Below are positions 1 through 8,593 of a stretch of 18,461 nucleotides of DNA, in pieces. The notes below the pieces were generated by a model. It made no database searches and was not told the DNA's origin. It was given only the letters and a program-made list of their open reading frames with translations. How positions within the stretch are numbered: position 1 is the first letter of the stretch; each line of letters opens with the position of its first letter. A program made the position numbers and the translations under genes. The stretch is taken from assembly GCA_910584575.1 (NCBI GenBank), contig CAJUBG010000068.1:1-18461 (forward strand). Direction: 5' to 3'. The stretch comes from an uncultured Dorea sp. Its GTDB lineage: Bacteria; Bacillota; Clostridia; Lachnospirales; Lachnospiraceae.

Positions 1-91
1 AAGTAATATTTTATAGAAATTTTTAAATTCAGTAATGGATATAACAATGCTATTTCCCTTTCTACTTGAAAAAGTTCTATTTAATAATAAA

Positions 92-119
92 ATTATAACA
101 TATACAGAAGGGGTGTCAA
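92..119 (-). promoter_or_regulatory. Consensus sigma-A promoter firing leftwards out of the window
   Basis: Read on the minus strand, TTGACA (119-114) is followed after 16 bases by TATAAT (97-92), both hexamers matching consensus exactly. Transcription would start near position 85 and leave the window to the left, divergent from the ABC operon at 267. No gene can be supported in the remaining 85 bases, although a purine-rich stretch (AAAGGGA on the minus strand near 60) could be a ribosome site. The hexamers are seen directly; activity is inferred. Confidence 0.6.
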
Positions 120-174
120 CCATAATATATTAGTGTAGCGTCTGCATGATATCTATTTTCAATTTCTAAAAAAA

Positions 175-222
175 TGTCACTATTCTGTCACATTCCCCTG
201 TTACGATACAAGCATATACAAT
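175..222 (+). promoter_or_regulatory. Candidate promoter and response-regulator operator of the first ABC operon
   Basis: Two identical hexamers TGTCAC (175-180 and 186-191) are spaced 11 bases start to start, and a variant TGTTAC follows at 199-204. A possible -10 box TACAAT lies at 217-222, with no convincing -35 hexamer at the usual distance. Tandem repeats about one helical turn apart that replace or overlap the -35 region are typical of OmpR/PhoB-family activation. A related array (TGTGAC, 5 bases, TGTGAT) lies at 9324-9340 within the RR-HK-ABC operon. Regulatory function is inferred. Confidence 0.4.
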
Positions 223-266
223 ACACTACTTTGTAAAAATCCAAAAAAGAAAGGATATGACACAAT

Positions 267-947
267 ATGGAAATTCTCCGCTGTACCAACCTCACAAAAA
301 CCTACGGCCAAGGCTATGACACAATCACAGCCCTTGACCACGTAAATCTCACCCTTGACCGCGGCAGCTTCACCGCCGTGGTAGGCGCCTCCGGTTCAGG
401 GAAATCCACACTCCTGCACATGTTAGGAGGCGTAGACCGTCCCACAAAAGGCAATATCTATATAGAAGACACTGATATTTCCACCCTAACATTAGAGCAG
501 CTTGCCATCTTCCGGCGCAGAAAGGTAGGGCTTGTCTATCAGTTCTACAACCTGATACCCACCTTAAATGTACGTAAAAATATTCTTCTCCCCATCCTGC
601 TGGACGGCGAGAAACCAGATGAGGCACGATTTGAAAAGCTCGTCAATACCTTGGGACTTTTTGACCGGCTCACCCACTATCCCAGAGAGCTTTCCGGAGG
701 CCAGCAGCAGCGGGTCGCTATCGCAAGAAGCTTAATCTACCAGCCTGCACTCCTGCTAGCAGACGAACCTACCGGCAACTTAGACCGGAAGAATTCCAAC
801 GAAACACTAGAGCTTTTACAACTGTCCAACCAACAATATAAACAGACGGTGCTCTTAATCACCCATGATGAAAAAATTGCACTAAAGGCAGACCGGATTA
901 TCACTCTTGAGGACGGGAAAATCGTATCAGACGAGGTGACAAAATAA
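267..947 (+). CDS. ABC transporter ATP-binding protein (BceA/MacB/LolD-like)
   Basis: This is the cytoplasmic ATPase of an ABC exporter of the MacB/BceA/LolD type; it powers the FtsX-like permease encoded immediately downstream. All nucleotide-binding motifs are intact in 226 residues, the usual length: Walker A GASGSGKST at 40-48, Q-loop Q92, signature LSGGQ at 142-146, Walker B ALLLADE at 161-167 and switch histidine H200. The ATG at 267 is preceded by AAGGA with a rather long 11-base gap. The stop overlaps the permease start by one base (TAATG), so the two genes should be translationally coupled. In Firmicutes this architecture is often linked to export of, or resistance to, antimicrobial peptides or to lipoprotein/envelope handling; the substrate cannot be read from sequence. 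No two-component system adjoins it here, unlike the related pair at 5963-9275. Confidence 0.93.
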   Translation: MEILRCTNLTKTYGQGYDTITALDHVNLTLDRGSFTAVVGASGSGKSTLLHMLGGVDRPTKGNIYIEDTDISTLTLEQLAIFRRRKVGLVYQFYNLIPTLNVRKNILLPILLDGEKPDEARFEKLVNTLGLFDRLTHYPRELSGGQQQRVAIARSLIYQPALLLADEPTGNLDRKNSNETLELLQLSNQQYKQTVLLITHDEKIALKADRIITLEDGKIVSDEVTK

Positions 948-3685
948 TGAAAATATTACGTGAATATGTATGGGACACACTTTGCCAGAACAAACGCTCT
1001 GGCGCAATCATCATGATTGCATTGTTTCTTATGACAAGCCTGATGTCCTGCTTCTGCGGACTCACCTATACCATGTGGACCGACGCCGTAGCCCTGGAAA
1101 AATGGCACAACGGCGACTGGCATGGAGAGCTTTTTGACGATACGCCCGGCAAAGCATTAGAGCAGATTGAAAATTATGCATCTGTGTCTGCCGTCTTGAT
1201 CAAAGGCCCATGGGAGACAGCGAAACTTCCTGACGCGGTCGATATCCAGGCTGGCATTGCGGATACCGTTGATACGAAAAATACAAAACGCAGATTCTAC
1301 CTCATTTTCAGAGGCGCAAATAGCGAATACTGGGACTCTATGCCCGAAAAATACAGCATCACAGAAGGCCGCATTCCGTCCTCTGAGACAGAAATTGTAC
1401 TGTCTAAACAATATTTTGAGGACTATCCCGAAGCTCAGGTGGGAGATACGCTTACCCTGCCTGTCGGACGACGCACATACAACGGGCAGCCCTGTATGGA
1501 TACCGCCATTTTCCATGAAGGGGAAATCTTTCAGGAAACAGGCACAAAAACCTACACCATCGTAGGCGTCATGGATGTCACCACCTCCTCCGCCGTGCCT
1601 GCCTATACCGGAATGACCGGTCTTGATAAGGCTTCCATCCAACCCGACGACCTGATTACCGTCTACCTGCGTTTTAAGCCAATGCGCAGCACCTACCGAG
1701 AGCTTCCTGCCCTGGCAAAAGCCATTGGCTATGAACCGGATGAATACGGAGAATACACTCTCCGGTACAATACCGGACTACTTTCCACCTACGGTATCTT
1801 CGCCCCGACAGCGAAAGGACTTCCCATCCATCTAAGCAGCCTTGCCGTACCGCTGATGTTTTTGGTATTTACAGCGCTTCTGGTGGGTGTGTTCGTATTA
1901 GTGATTCATAATGCCTTTGTTATGTCTGTCAACGAAAAACTAATACAGCTTGGAACCCTCGCCGGAGTCGGCGCCACCCCGAAGCAGATTAAAAAAACCG
2001 TCCAGTACGAAGCTCTGCTTCTGGCCGCCATCCCCCTTCCCCTCGGTATCCTGGCAGGCTGGTTTCTGGATTTTAAGCTGTTCCGGTTAATCAACGCCTC
2101 AAACGACCTGGGACGGGAGGCGCCGGACATCGTCGTCACCTTCGGACTGCCCGCCATCCTGCCCGCCGTCCTGCTTTCCCTGCTGACCGCATGGCTTTCC
2201 GCCAGGATTCCCGCCAAAAAGGCCGCGAAAATGCTGCCGCTTGAAATCCTGAAGCAAGATGGGGCTTTAGACGAGAGAAGAAAAAAACGAAAAAAAGAAC
2301 GGAAACTGTTTCGTTTTCCTGGCATCACCGGAGAGTTAGCCGCCAACGCCGTTTCAGCCAGAAGCCGTTCCTACCGGATGGCTGTTATTTCCCTGTGTAT
2401 GTCCTTCCTGCTGCTTACAATATTTCAGTATATCATTACAATACAGGAGGCAAACGATAACATTTTCCGGATAGACCCGTCTGAAACCGGACATATTTTC
2501 CTCTCCATCAGCGACGGACGGACGCCGGATATGGAAGCCATACAACAGACAAAAACGGTTTCAGGAGTCACAAAATCCTTTATCAATAACTCCCTGCCCT
2601 GTGCAATCTGGATTGACCAGACAGAGGTTGCCGAGGATATCAACGCCTATCTTGGCGGGATGGAACAGATTATTGCAAAGAAAAAATATTCTCCCATTGA
2701 ACGGGACGGAAAGTACAGAATTCAATCCGTCGTCTATGGGCTTGAGCAGGACAGCTTCCAGGATTACTGCGAAAGGCTTGGAATCTCACCGCAGCCTTAT
2801 TTTGACGACCCGACTAAGGCGCTGGTTTACAATTACACCAAGGACCCTGAAAACAGTACCCGCAGGAACGTGCTTTACAGAGAGCTTCTGGAGATTCATG
2901 AAGGACAGAAGATGGCATTTACAGAGAAAAATGCCGATGAAATTGAAGGGGATTTTGAATTCACTCTTACCGCCGAAAAACTGGTGGATGAGCTTCCTAT
3001 GGAAACTCTGGGGCTTTCTAACTTTACCCTGGCTATGGTCATGCCAATGGAGCACGTCCTGAAATTAGGGGAATCCTGCTGTGAGAGAAGACAAAATTCC
3101 ACCCGCATAATCAATGGCATTTTCTGGACGGACAGCTCTGCCGCAACGCCTGACTACACGGTAATTCAGGAGACCACCAGACGGATGGAGGAAACTCTCA
3201 CAAGTTATTACGCAAGCGGCGATTATCTCTTATCTGACCTTGCCGAAAAAGAGGAGATTACCCAAAGCGCGCAGAACGTCATAAATTTAGTCATTTCATT
3301 TCTGACGGGGTTCCTGGCTGTTATTGGGCTGTCTAATGTGTGGGCAAGCATTTCCGGCAACCTAAGGCAGAGACGGCAGGAATTCGCCATGCTGAAATCC
3401 GTTGGGCTGTCTCCCCGTCAGCTATGGGTGCTGCTGCTTTTGGAGGGACTGACTCTGGGGCTTAAGCCGCTTCTCTACTCCCTTCCGGTACAGATTACCG
3501 TACTAGCGGCAATGCTTACACTCTCGGAAATCTCTCTGCCGGAATACCTGCCCTTTGCGCCTTACGGCATTCTAATAGGGTATACCTGCCTGATTCTTCT
3601 GGCAATCGTCGGCGCTTACGCAGTCGGAGGGAGGCGGCTTATACGGGAAAATATTATTGCAATGATAAAGGATGACACTTTGTAG
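947..3685 (+). CDS. ABC transporter permease with two FtsX domains
   Basis: This 912-residue membrane subunit is the partner of the ATPase at 267. An N-terminal membrane segment (about 19-42) is followed by a large extracytoplasmic region. The first FtsX domain (about 297-440) has three hydrophobic segments and the cytoplasmic coupling sequence GTLAGVGATPKQ. A basic linker (about 445-460), another membrane segment near 480-500 and a second extracytoplasmic domain follow, and a second FtsX domain occupies about 777-905 with the equivalent MLKSVGLSPRQ motif. This MacB-like doubled layout is common in Clostridia and longer than BceB (about 650 residues). The ATG shares one base with the preceding stop, and GAGGTG lies 9 bases upstream. 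A hairpin terminator follows at 3694. Substrate unknown; antimicrobial peptides or envelope lipids are guesses. Confidence 0.9.
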   Translation: MKILREYVWDTLCQNKRSGAIIMIALFLMTSLMSCFCGLTYTMWTDAVALEKWHNGDWHGELFDDTPGKALEQIENYASVSAVLIKGPWETAKLPDAVDIQAGIADTVDTKNTKRRFYLIFRGANSEYWDSMPEKYSITEGRIPSSETEIVLSKQYFEDYPEAQVGDTLTLPVGRRTYNGQPCMDTAIFHEGEIFQETGTKTYTIVGVMDVTTSSAVPAYTGMTGLDKASIQPDDLITVYLRFKPMRSTYRELPALAKAIGYEPDEYGEYTLRYNTGLLSTYGIFAPTAKGLPIHLSSLAVPLMFLVFTALLVGVFVLVIHNAFVMSVNEKLIQLGTLAGVGATPKQIKKTVQYEALLLAAIPLPLGILAGWFLDFKLFRLINASNDLGREAPDIVVTFGLPAILPAVLLSLLTAWLSARIPAKKAAKMLPLEILKQDGALDERRKKRKKERKLFRFPGITGELAANAVSARSRSYRMAVISLCMSFLLLTIFQYIITIQEANDNIFRIDPSETGHIFLSISDGRTPDMEAIQQTKTVSGVTKSFINNSLPCAIWIDQTEVAEDINAYLGGMEQIIAKKKYSPIERDGKYRIQSVVYGLEQDSFQDYCERLGISPQPYFDDPTKALVYNYTKDPENSTRRNVLYRELLEIHEGQKMAFTEKNADEIEGDFEFTLTAEKLVDELPMETLGLSNFTLAMVMPMEHVLKLGESCCERRQNSTRIINGIFWTDSSAATPDYTVIQETTRRMEETLTSYYASGDYLLSDLAEKEEITQSAQNVINLVISFLTGFLAVIGLSNVWASISGNLRQRRQEFAMLKSVGLSPRQLWVLLLLEGLTLGLKPLLYSLPVQITVLAAMLTLSEISLPEYLPFAPYGILIGYTCLILLAIVGAYAVGGRRLIRENIIAMIKDDTL

Positions 3686-3693
3686 GAAAATAA

Positions 3694-3726
3694 GAGTCAC
3701 GGCACTTCTCATAACTGCCGTGACTC
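3694..3726. terminator. Bidirectional hairpin terminator between convergent genes
   Basis: GAGTCACGGCA (3694-3704) pairs perfectly with TGCCGTGACTC (3716-3726) across an 11-base loop. It sits 8 bases after the rightward permease stop and 16 bases beyond the leftward nuclease-like gene stop, so it can serve both strands. The T-rich tract after the stem is interrupted, so termination strength is uncertain. Confidence 0.7.
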
Positions 3727-3742
3727 ATCTCTGTACTATTTT

Positions 3743-4474
3743 CTAACCTATCGAAATTCTAAGCGAACCCGTATATTCTGATTCAGACTCCTTTTCCAAA
3801 AGAATAACTTGTAAATCATAAACCTTTCCACAGAGCATTACCTTTTTCTCTGAAAAATCCCGAATACGCTTTACTTCATTTTTATATGGACCAAGGCTGT
3901 TTTTAAGCTTTATTTCTAATGTCCTTGAAACCGTGCCGGATTCTTTCTGATACAAATCCTCCAACATATCCGCTACTGCAATAAATTTTTCCTTTTCAAA
4001 TCTTTTTGTAATAATCCCAATATTCTCTTGCTCAGAAAATCCGACGTCTTTGTAGTATATTATAAACCCATCTTTATGTAACATTTCCGCATGAATCTGT
4101 TCGACAAAATCCCGCACCTCTTTTATCGCGGTCAGCAGAGCATTATCCTTTAACAAATTATCACTAAATGCAGAAATATTACTTTTTACATCAAATATAA
4201 ATGTAGCAATCTTCTTCTCACTCTCATCAACAACACACGCCAGAATATCAGCCGTTTTACATCCTTTCTTTGAAATTACCGGATTCCTGTATTCATGAGC
4301 AAATATGCCATACTGATGGGAATATAAATCATAAACCAAATCTACCCGTTCACTATTAGCGCTGTCTCCGTGTGTTTCCTCAAACGGGATAATTACAGCT
4401 TTATCAATTTTGTATATAATATTTTTCTTATAAGGTTTGCTTTCGTCATATGGTTGAGTGTTAAGATTAATCAT
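3743..4474 (-). CDS. Predicted PD-(D/E)XK-like protein paired with an ATPase
   Basis: No named family was recognised for this 243-residue soluble protein. It has no signal peptide or membrane segment. Residues 40-100 fit a PD-(D/E)XK nuclease core: a helix carrying E42, a strand with D76 in the sequence KTADILACV, then TFIFDVKS with D95 and K97 in a D-x-K arrangement at the end of a hydrophobic strand. The remainder is mixed helix and strand, with many charged residues after 100. The ATG overlaps the stop of the upstream ATPase gene by 8 bases (ATGATTAA), a strong sign of coupled expression and a shared complex. Base composition is visibly more AT-rich than the flanking transporter genes, which suggests acquisition. 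My inference is that it is the effector nuclease of a two-gene defence-type system; a non-catalytic partner is the main alternative. The nuclease call rests on motif spacing only. Confidence 0.6.
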   Translation of the reverse strand: MINLNTQPYDESKPYKKNIIYKIDKAVIIPFEETHGDSANSERVDLVYDLYSHQYGIFAHEYRNPVISKKGCKTADILACVVDESEKKIATFIFDVKSNISAFSDNLLKDNALLTAIKEVRDFVEQIHAEMLHKDGFIIYYKDVGFSEQENIGIITKRFEKEKFIAVADMLEDLYQKESGTVSRTLEIKLKNSLGPYKNEVKRIRDFSEKKVMLCGKVYDLQVILLEKESESEYTGSLRISIG

Positions 4475-5858
4475 CCTGTAAGAGTTCTCCTATTTCTAAC
4501 GCCTCCTGATACAAATGCATGGTAGATTCTGTAAATAAGTCAAATTGAAAACCTGTCTGGCTGTCTCCGGCTATTTCTTTGACAACACTTTTCCCGTTTG
4601 GCAAATTGATAAATTCATATACAAATAATTGTTCGGGAGACACTAAATCTTCTTTTTCCAAACCCAATTTTTGTATCATGTCATCCTTTTTATGTTCTTT
4701 CACATAATTCGATAAAATATACAGATTATTCACTTTCGATGCAAACGTATCGCTATGGGTACTCAGAATTAATTTAATGCCTTTGTTATTCAGCCGGTTT
4801 AAGAATCTTACCAGTTCCAACTGCTTTTTCGGATGCAGGCTGGCTTCGATTTCATCGATGATAAACCCATCATAAACATCTTTACTTGTTAGAGCCAGCA
4901 CAAAAGGGGCAATCTCATTAACCATGGACGAAGCCATATACATAGGTACACTTACATGGTCTGTATTTGAATCGTATGAAAAACCAGTGTGATTATTTGT
5001 ATCAATATGCCCTTCAATTAATTTTTCTTCAAAAAAATCAATCTCTGTCTTATACTTTTTCATCCTACTCTGATTCTCTGAATAGGTTTGCAAAAACCTC
5101 AAAAACTGGTAGGCTGGCTGAGTCAAATTACTTTGATTGCTTTTTGGTACTATTTCCTCCTCTGATTTCACTTGATAAAGCATTATCTCATCCACTCTGT
5201 TGGCAAAAAAATCACGGTATAACAGCATGAGTCCTGTCCGTGAAGCAGGCAAAAATAAACTATGACGCCGTAAAATACTGTGCAATGCCAATAATTGTCT
5301 CTTGTTTTCAGCAGAAGACGCAAAAAGAGATATCACTTCACCATCCACTTGCTTTAAGCTATACTTCATCAGGATATTAGTTTGAATTGCATCTAAATAT
5401 TTTAATAATCTCTTTTTATTAATTAAAGAATCTATGGAATCCTTCTTTCCCATCTTATCTTTTTTATTATTAAGTTGAATAACCTCATACACTTCTCCCA
5501 TATCTAATAATATCTCAATATACAATTTTTTAATAGGAACATTTCTTCCGAATATCTCTCTTACAATCTCCTCCTTCTTTTCGTCCAACTTTGTATTGAG
5601 ATATTCCACAAACTGCAAAATATTGTCCTGCGAAATAATGTAGCTTCTAGCATTAGAATCCTGATTTTCTCCATGCTTCAAAATCTTAAGTATTTCCTCA
5701 TCAACCAACTCCGTAAGTCTTTCGTTCACTCCCTGTATCAACTGCATCAAATACGTCTTTCCGCTGTTATTCGGTCCAACAAAAAGCGTATAGCTATTAA
5801 TACAGACTTTGGCATGTTCAATTTTTGCAAAATTTTCTACCCCTAAAAAAATTAGCAT
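4467..5858 (-). CDS. AAA/SMC-like ATPase (OLD/AAA_15 type), candidate defence sensor
   Basis: This 463-residue ATPase belongs to the ABC/SMC-like group of AAA proteins seen in OLD, AbiL-like and Septu-like systems. Walker A GPNNSGKT is at 28-35, right after an N-terminal strand, as in this class. A central helical, charged insertion (about 45-275) replaces a long coiled coil and contains LFLPASRTGL at 201-210, a motif familiar in these ATPases. A signature-like SSMVNEIAPF is at 310-319, Walker B GFIIDEIEASLHP at 331-343 (D335, E336), and a switch histidine in STHSD (H368). No TOPRIM nuclease domain follows, so the catalytic effector is probably the overlapping downstream protein. The ATG is supported by AGGAG with a 7-base gap and a promoter at 5895-5924. 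AT-rich composition against GC-richer neighbours suggests horizontal transfer. The ATPase call is firm; the defence role is inferred. Confidence 0.85.
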   Translation of the reverse strand: MLIFLGVENFAKIEHAKVCINSYTLFVGPNNSGKTYLMQLIQGVNERLTELVDEEILKILKHGENQDSNARSYIISQDNILQFVEYLNTKLDEKKEEIVREIFGRNVPIKKLYIEILLDMGEVYEVIQLNNKKDKMGKKDSIDSLINKKRLLKYLDAIQTNILMKYSLKQVDGEVISLFASSAENKRQLLALHSILRRHSLFLPASRTGLMLLYRDFFANRVDEIMLYQVKSEEEIVPKSNQSNLTQPAYQFLRFLQTYSENQSRMKKYKTEIDFFEEKLIEGHIDTNNHTGFSYDSNTDHVSVPMYMASSMVNEIAPFVLALTSKDVYDGFIIDEIEASLHPKKQLELVRFLNRLNNKGIKLILSTHSDTFASKVNNLYILSNYVKEHKKDDMIQKLGLEKEDLVSPEQLFVYEFINLPNGKSVVKEIAGDSQTGFQFDLFTESTMHLYQEALEIGELLQDD

Positions 5859-5894
5859 GATTCTTCTCCTATTTTATCAATAACGACTATCCCT

Positions 5895-5924
5895 ATTATA
5901 TCGCAGAACTCTCAAATAATTCAA
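5895..5924 (-). promoter_or_regulatory. Candidate promoter of the ATPase-nuclease pair
   Basis: On the minus strand TTGAAT (5924-5919) and TATAAT (5900-5895) are 18 bases apart and lie 37 bases upstream of the ATPase ATG. An own promoter fits the pair being a self-contained unit rather than the tail of the upstream ABC operon, whose permease gene ends at 5963. Confidence 0.5.
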
Positions 5925-5962
5925 CTACCGAATACTCTTTTACGCATTTTACAGGCATACCC

Positions 5963-8593
5963 TCAGCACGGCATCACAATATACTCCACAATCCCGCCCT
6001 TCTCAATCCTCCTGTAAGCCGCCGCCGGCACGCTTACACAAATCACCACCGATACCGCCATCATCCCCAAAACAGGCAGAACCGGCACCATAAAATCAGC
6101 CCCCATATAATTCATCGACTGATAAATCCCATAGGTCACGGCAGTCCCCACAACTGCTGTGACACTCCATGCACCCATCGCATACAAAAGTCCCTCCAGC
6201 AAAAGCATCCTCCTGACCTGACGCCCCGTCATCCCAATACTTTCCAGTATAGCAATCTCTACCCGCCTGTTCTGAATATTCCCGATAAACGTATTGACAT
6301 AATTCATAACCCCAATCAATGCAAGAATCGCGGCAACTCCGATTCCTACCAACATCATATTTCCCTGAGCTTTCCTAACCTCTTTCATCATCTCGATTTT
6401 AGAGCCACAAGAATAATCCCTGCTGTAAGGGCTTTCCTCCATCACAGCCAGAACATCTGCCTCCGTCTTTTCATGAGCCTTCGAGGGCTGATATCCGCCG
6501 GTTTGTACCATACGTCTTAAGATACCCTCATTTTTCTTATCCTCCTCATACCGAAGCCCTATTTTAAATATCAAAGGTTCCTCCACGAATTCCTCTACCA
6601 CCTGTCTGCTGACAATGATCGTAGGCGGATAGCCAAGCAGCGCCGTATAATCATTTCCGTCAACCAGTCCGGCGATTTCAAATGTAAGCGCATTTTCCCG
6701 ATTCCCATACTCCGTACAGGTAACCCTTTTGCCCTCTACATTATCATTTTTCAATTCCAGGCTATTCCGATATAACAGGCAAGTCTTTCCGCTTAAGAAA
6801 TCTTCTTCATCCACAGGCTGTTCGGCCAGTTCGTTCAACGCCTCAAAATCCTCTTTGCCAATTCCAACCAGGGACGAGCCGAAATTCTCCGGAAAATCTT
6901 TATATTCCTGCAAATCCTCCTCATAAGGAATGTTCATCCACATCTCATAAAACTCCCGCATCCATAGATCCGCAAAATCCTCCTCCCATGGCACTGTAAT
7001 CTCCGTATAAACTAACGGGTCAATCTCCGTAATACCCTGGATTTCCTTAAGCTTCTCCATTACCTCTCCATCAAAAATCTGAACCCGTTCCTCTTGCTTC
7101 TCCTTCTTAATGGTATCATTTTTCATCACCAGATCAAAGTCCCTGTAATTCGGATTGTACTCCCTTGCCCCCTGAGAGACGAGAAGTGTAATCATACACA
7201 GGAACACAGACATGCCTGCTGCCAGGGACAGCATAACAAGCCCTGCTTTTTTCTTATCCTTTGCAATGGACTCCTTCGCCATGCGCCAAATCCTGCCGTT
7301 TGAGCTGACGCGCCGAGTGCCTCCCTTTCTTCTTTTCGGCTCTGTACCGCTGCGTCCCAGAAGCCTTGCGGGCAGACTCCACTTGGCCGCGCGCGCCCTT
7401 TGGTTCGCGCTAGGGCGATAACCCAACGCCTCCATAGGAGAACACATCACCGCCATTTTCCCAGGCTTCCTGCCTGCGACAAAAATGGTAACCCCTGTGA
7501 ATAAAACCGTCAGCACAAGGATCATCGGATGAAACGCCACCTGAATCTCTCCGCCCTTTCCCATATGAATACCTAACGCTTTTACCACAGACGGGACCAC
7601 AAAAAATGACACGCCGCTTCCTGTCACGATACCGCCCAAAATTCCGATTCCGCCAATCAAAAGCATTTGCCGGCCCACCAGATAACGAAGCTGCCGTCCG
7701 GTCATCCCGATGGTTTGCAGCAAGCCATAATATCGTATATTTCCCGCCACAGCCAGATACATAATATTATAAATCAAAAGGTATGCGCACAGGCAGGTCA
7801 CCAGCACAAGCCCCGCAATCCCTGATAGTATCTGTACAGAAAAAGCAGAGTCCACGGTAAAAAATAATCTCTGCTGTTTTCTCAGATTCATAGCTTCTAT
7901 AAACTCCTCCTGCATTTTCTGTGTAATCATCCTTTGCCTAAACTGCACACAGATACGCCCAGAGGAAACGTCCGCCGGTTGAAGCCCAGTCTGCCCATAG
8001 AATTTCTCTGACACAAAGAACACGCTCTTATCCCCATATCCGTCCCAAATCCCGCTGATACGGAAGGTCATCTCCTGCTTTACATCTTTCGCCCCGTATA
8101 CTGCCGTAAATTCGTCGCCTGTTTTTAGCCCCTTAAAACCGCATTTTTCCAGAGCATACTCTGTGACCATGACTTCATTTTCTTCCACGGGATAACGCCC
8201 CTTCACCCACTTACGCGCCGGAGACATAATCTCATTCCACCAGGTTTCATCCGCCCACATAAGCGTCACATTGGGCGTACCGTCAAATTCCGTCTCCGAG
8301 ATATACCCTGACATGGCGCTCACTCCTGCCCTCAGGATATTTGGATTTTCCTCACAGCTTTTCTTCTGCTCATCTGAGACGCCGTACATAATCGCGTCAA
8401 ATTCGCCTCCACTCATACGGATATTTTGAAGCCTCTGCATTTGAAAATAAGTTACGCCTACCGTAAACACACAGAAAATCATGAAGGAGGACAACAGCGC
8501 CGCCAGAATCAAAGTAAGGCTGCGACGTTTATGGCTCTTAAGCGTTCTTGCCGCCATACGGGAAATGACCTGCATATTATGATTCCTAAGCAT
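5963..8593 (-). CDS. ABC transporter permease with two FtsX domains
   Basis: This is the membrane subunit of the RR-HK-ABC operon, 876 residues from the preferred start. Membrane segment 1 is at about 23-47 and is followed by an extracytoplasmic region to about 250. The first FtsX domain (about 253-395) carries the coupling motif LLQTIGMTGRQ. A strongly basic cytoplasmic linker occupies about 400-440, then a second extracytoplasmic domain, and a second FtsX domain (about 738-865) with ILESIGMTGRQ. I chose the ATG at 8593 because GGAAAGGAAG lies just upstream and it overlaps the ATPase stop by 8 bases (ATGCTTAG); the reading frame is open 15 codons further to 8638, but that start has no such support. 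The linkage to a two-component system suggests a BceAB-like peptide-sensing or detoxification exporter. The substrate is unknown. Confidence 0.9.
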   Translation of the reverse strand: MLRNHNMQVISRMAARTLKSHKRRSLTLILAALLSSFMIFCVFTVGVTYFQMQRLQNIRMSGGEFDAIMYGVSDEQKKSCEENPNILRAGVSAMSGYISETEFDGTPNVTLMWADETWWNEIMSPARKWVKGRYPVEENEVMVTEYALEKCGFKGLKTGDEFTAVYGAKDVKQEMTFRISGIWDGYGDKSVFFVSEKFYGQTGLQPADVSSGRICVQFRQRMITQKMQEEFIEAMNLRKQQRLFFTVDSAFSVQILSGIAGLVLVTCLCAYLLIYNIMYLAVAGNIRYYGLLQTIGMTGRQLRYLVGRQMLLIGGIGILGGIVTGSGVSFFVVPSVVKALGIHMGKGGEIQVAFHPMILVLTVLFTGVTIFVAGRKPGKMAVMCSPMEALGYRPSANQRARAAKWSLPARLLGRSGTEPKRRKGGTRRVSSNGRIWRMAKESIAKDKKKAGLVMLSLAAGMSVFLCMITLLVSQGAREYNPNYRDFDLVMKNDTIKKEKQEERVQIFDGEVMEKLKEIQGITEIDPLVYTEITVPWEEDFADLWMREFYEMWMNIPYEEDLQEYKDFPENFGSSLVGIGKEDFEALNELAEQPVDEEDFLSGKTCLLYRNSLELKNDNVEGKRVTCTEYGNRENALTFEIAGLVDGNDYTALLGYPPTIIVSRQVVEEFVEEPLIFKIGLRYEEDKKNEGILRRMVQTGGYQPSKAHEKTEADVLAVMEESPYSRDYSCGSKIEMMKEVRKAQGNMMLVGIGVAAILALIGVMNYVNTFIGNIQNRRVEIAILESIGMTGRQVRRMLLLEGLLYAMGAWSVTAVVGTAVTYGIYQSMNYMGADFMVPVLPVLGMMAVSVVICVSVPAAAYRRIEKGGIVEYIVMPC

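Noticed and set aside
1157..1642. 161-codon minus-strand frame inside the first permease gene
   Set aside because: It is antisense to clear FtsX permease sequence, with implausible composition and no ribosome site.
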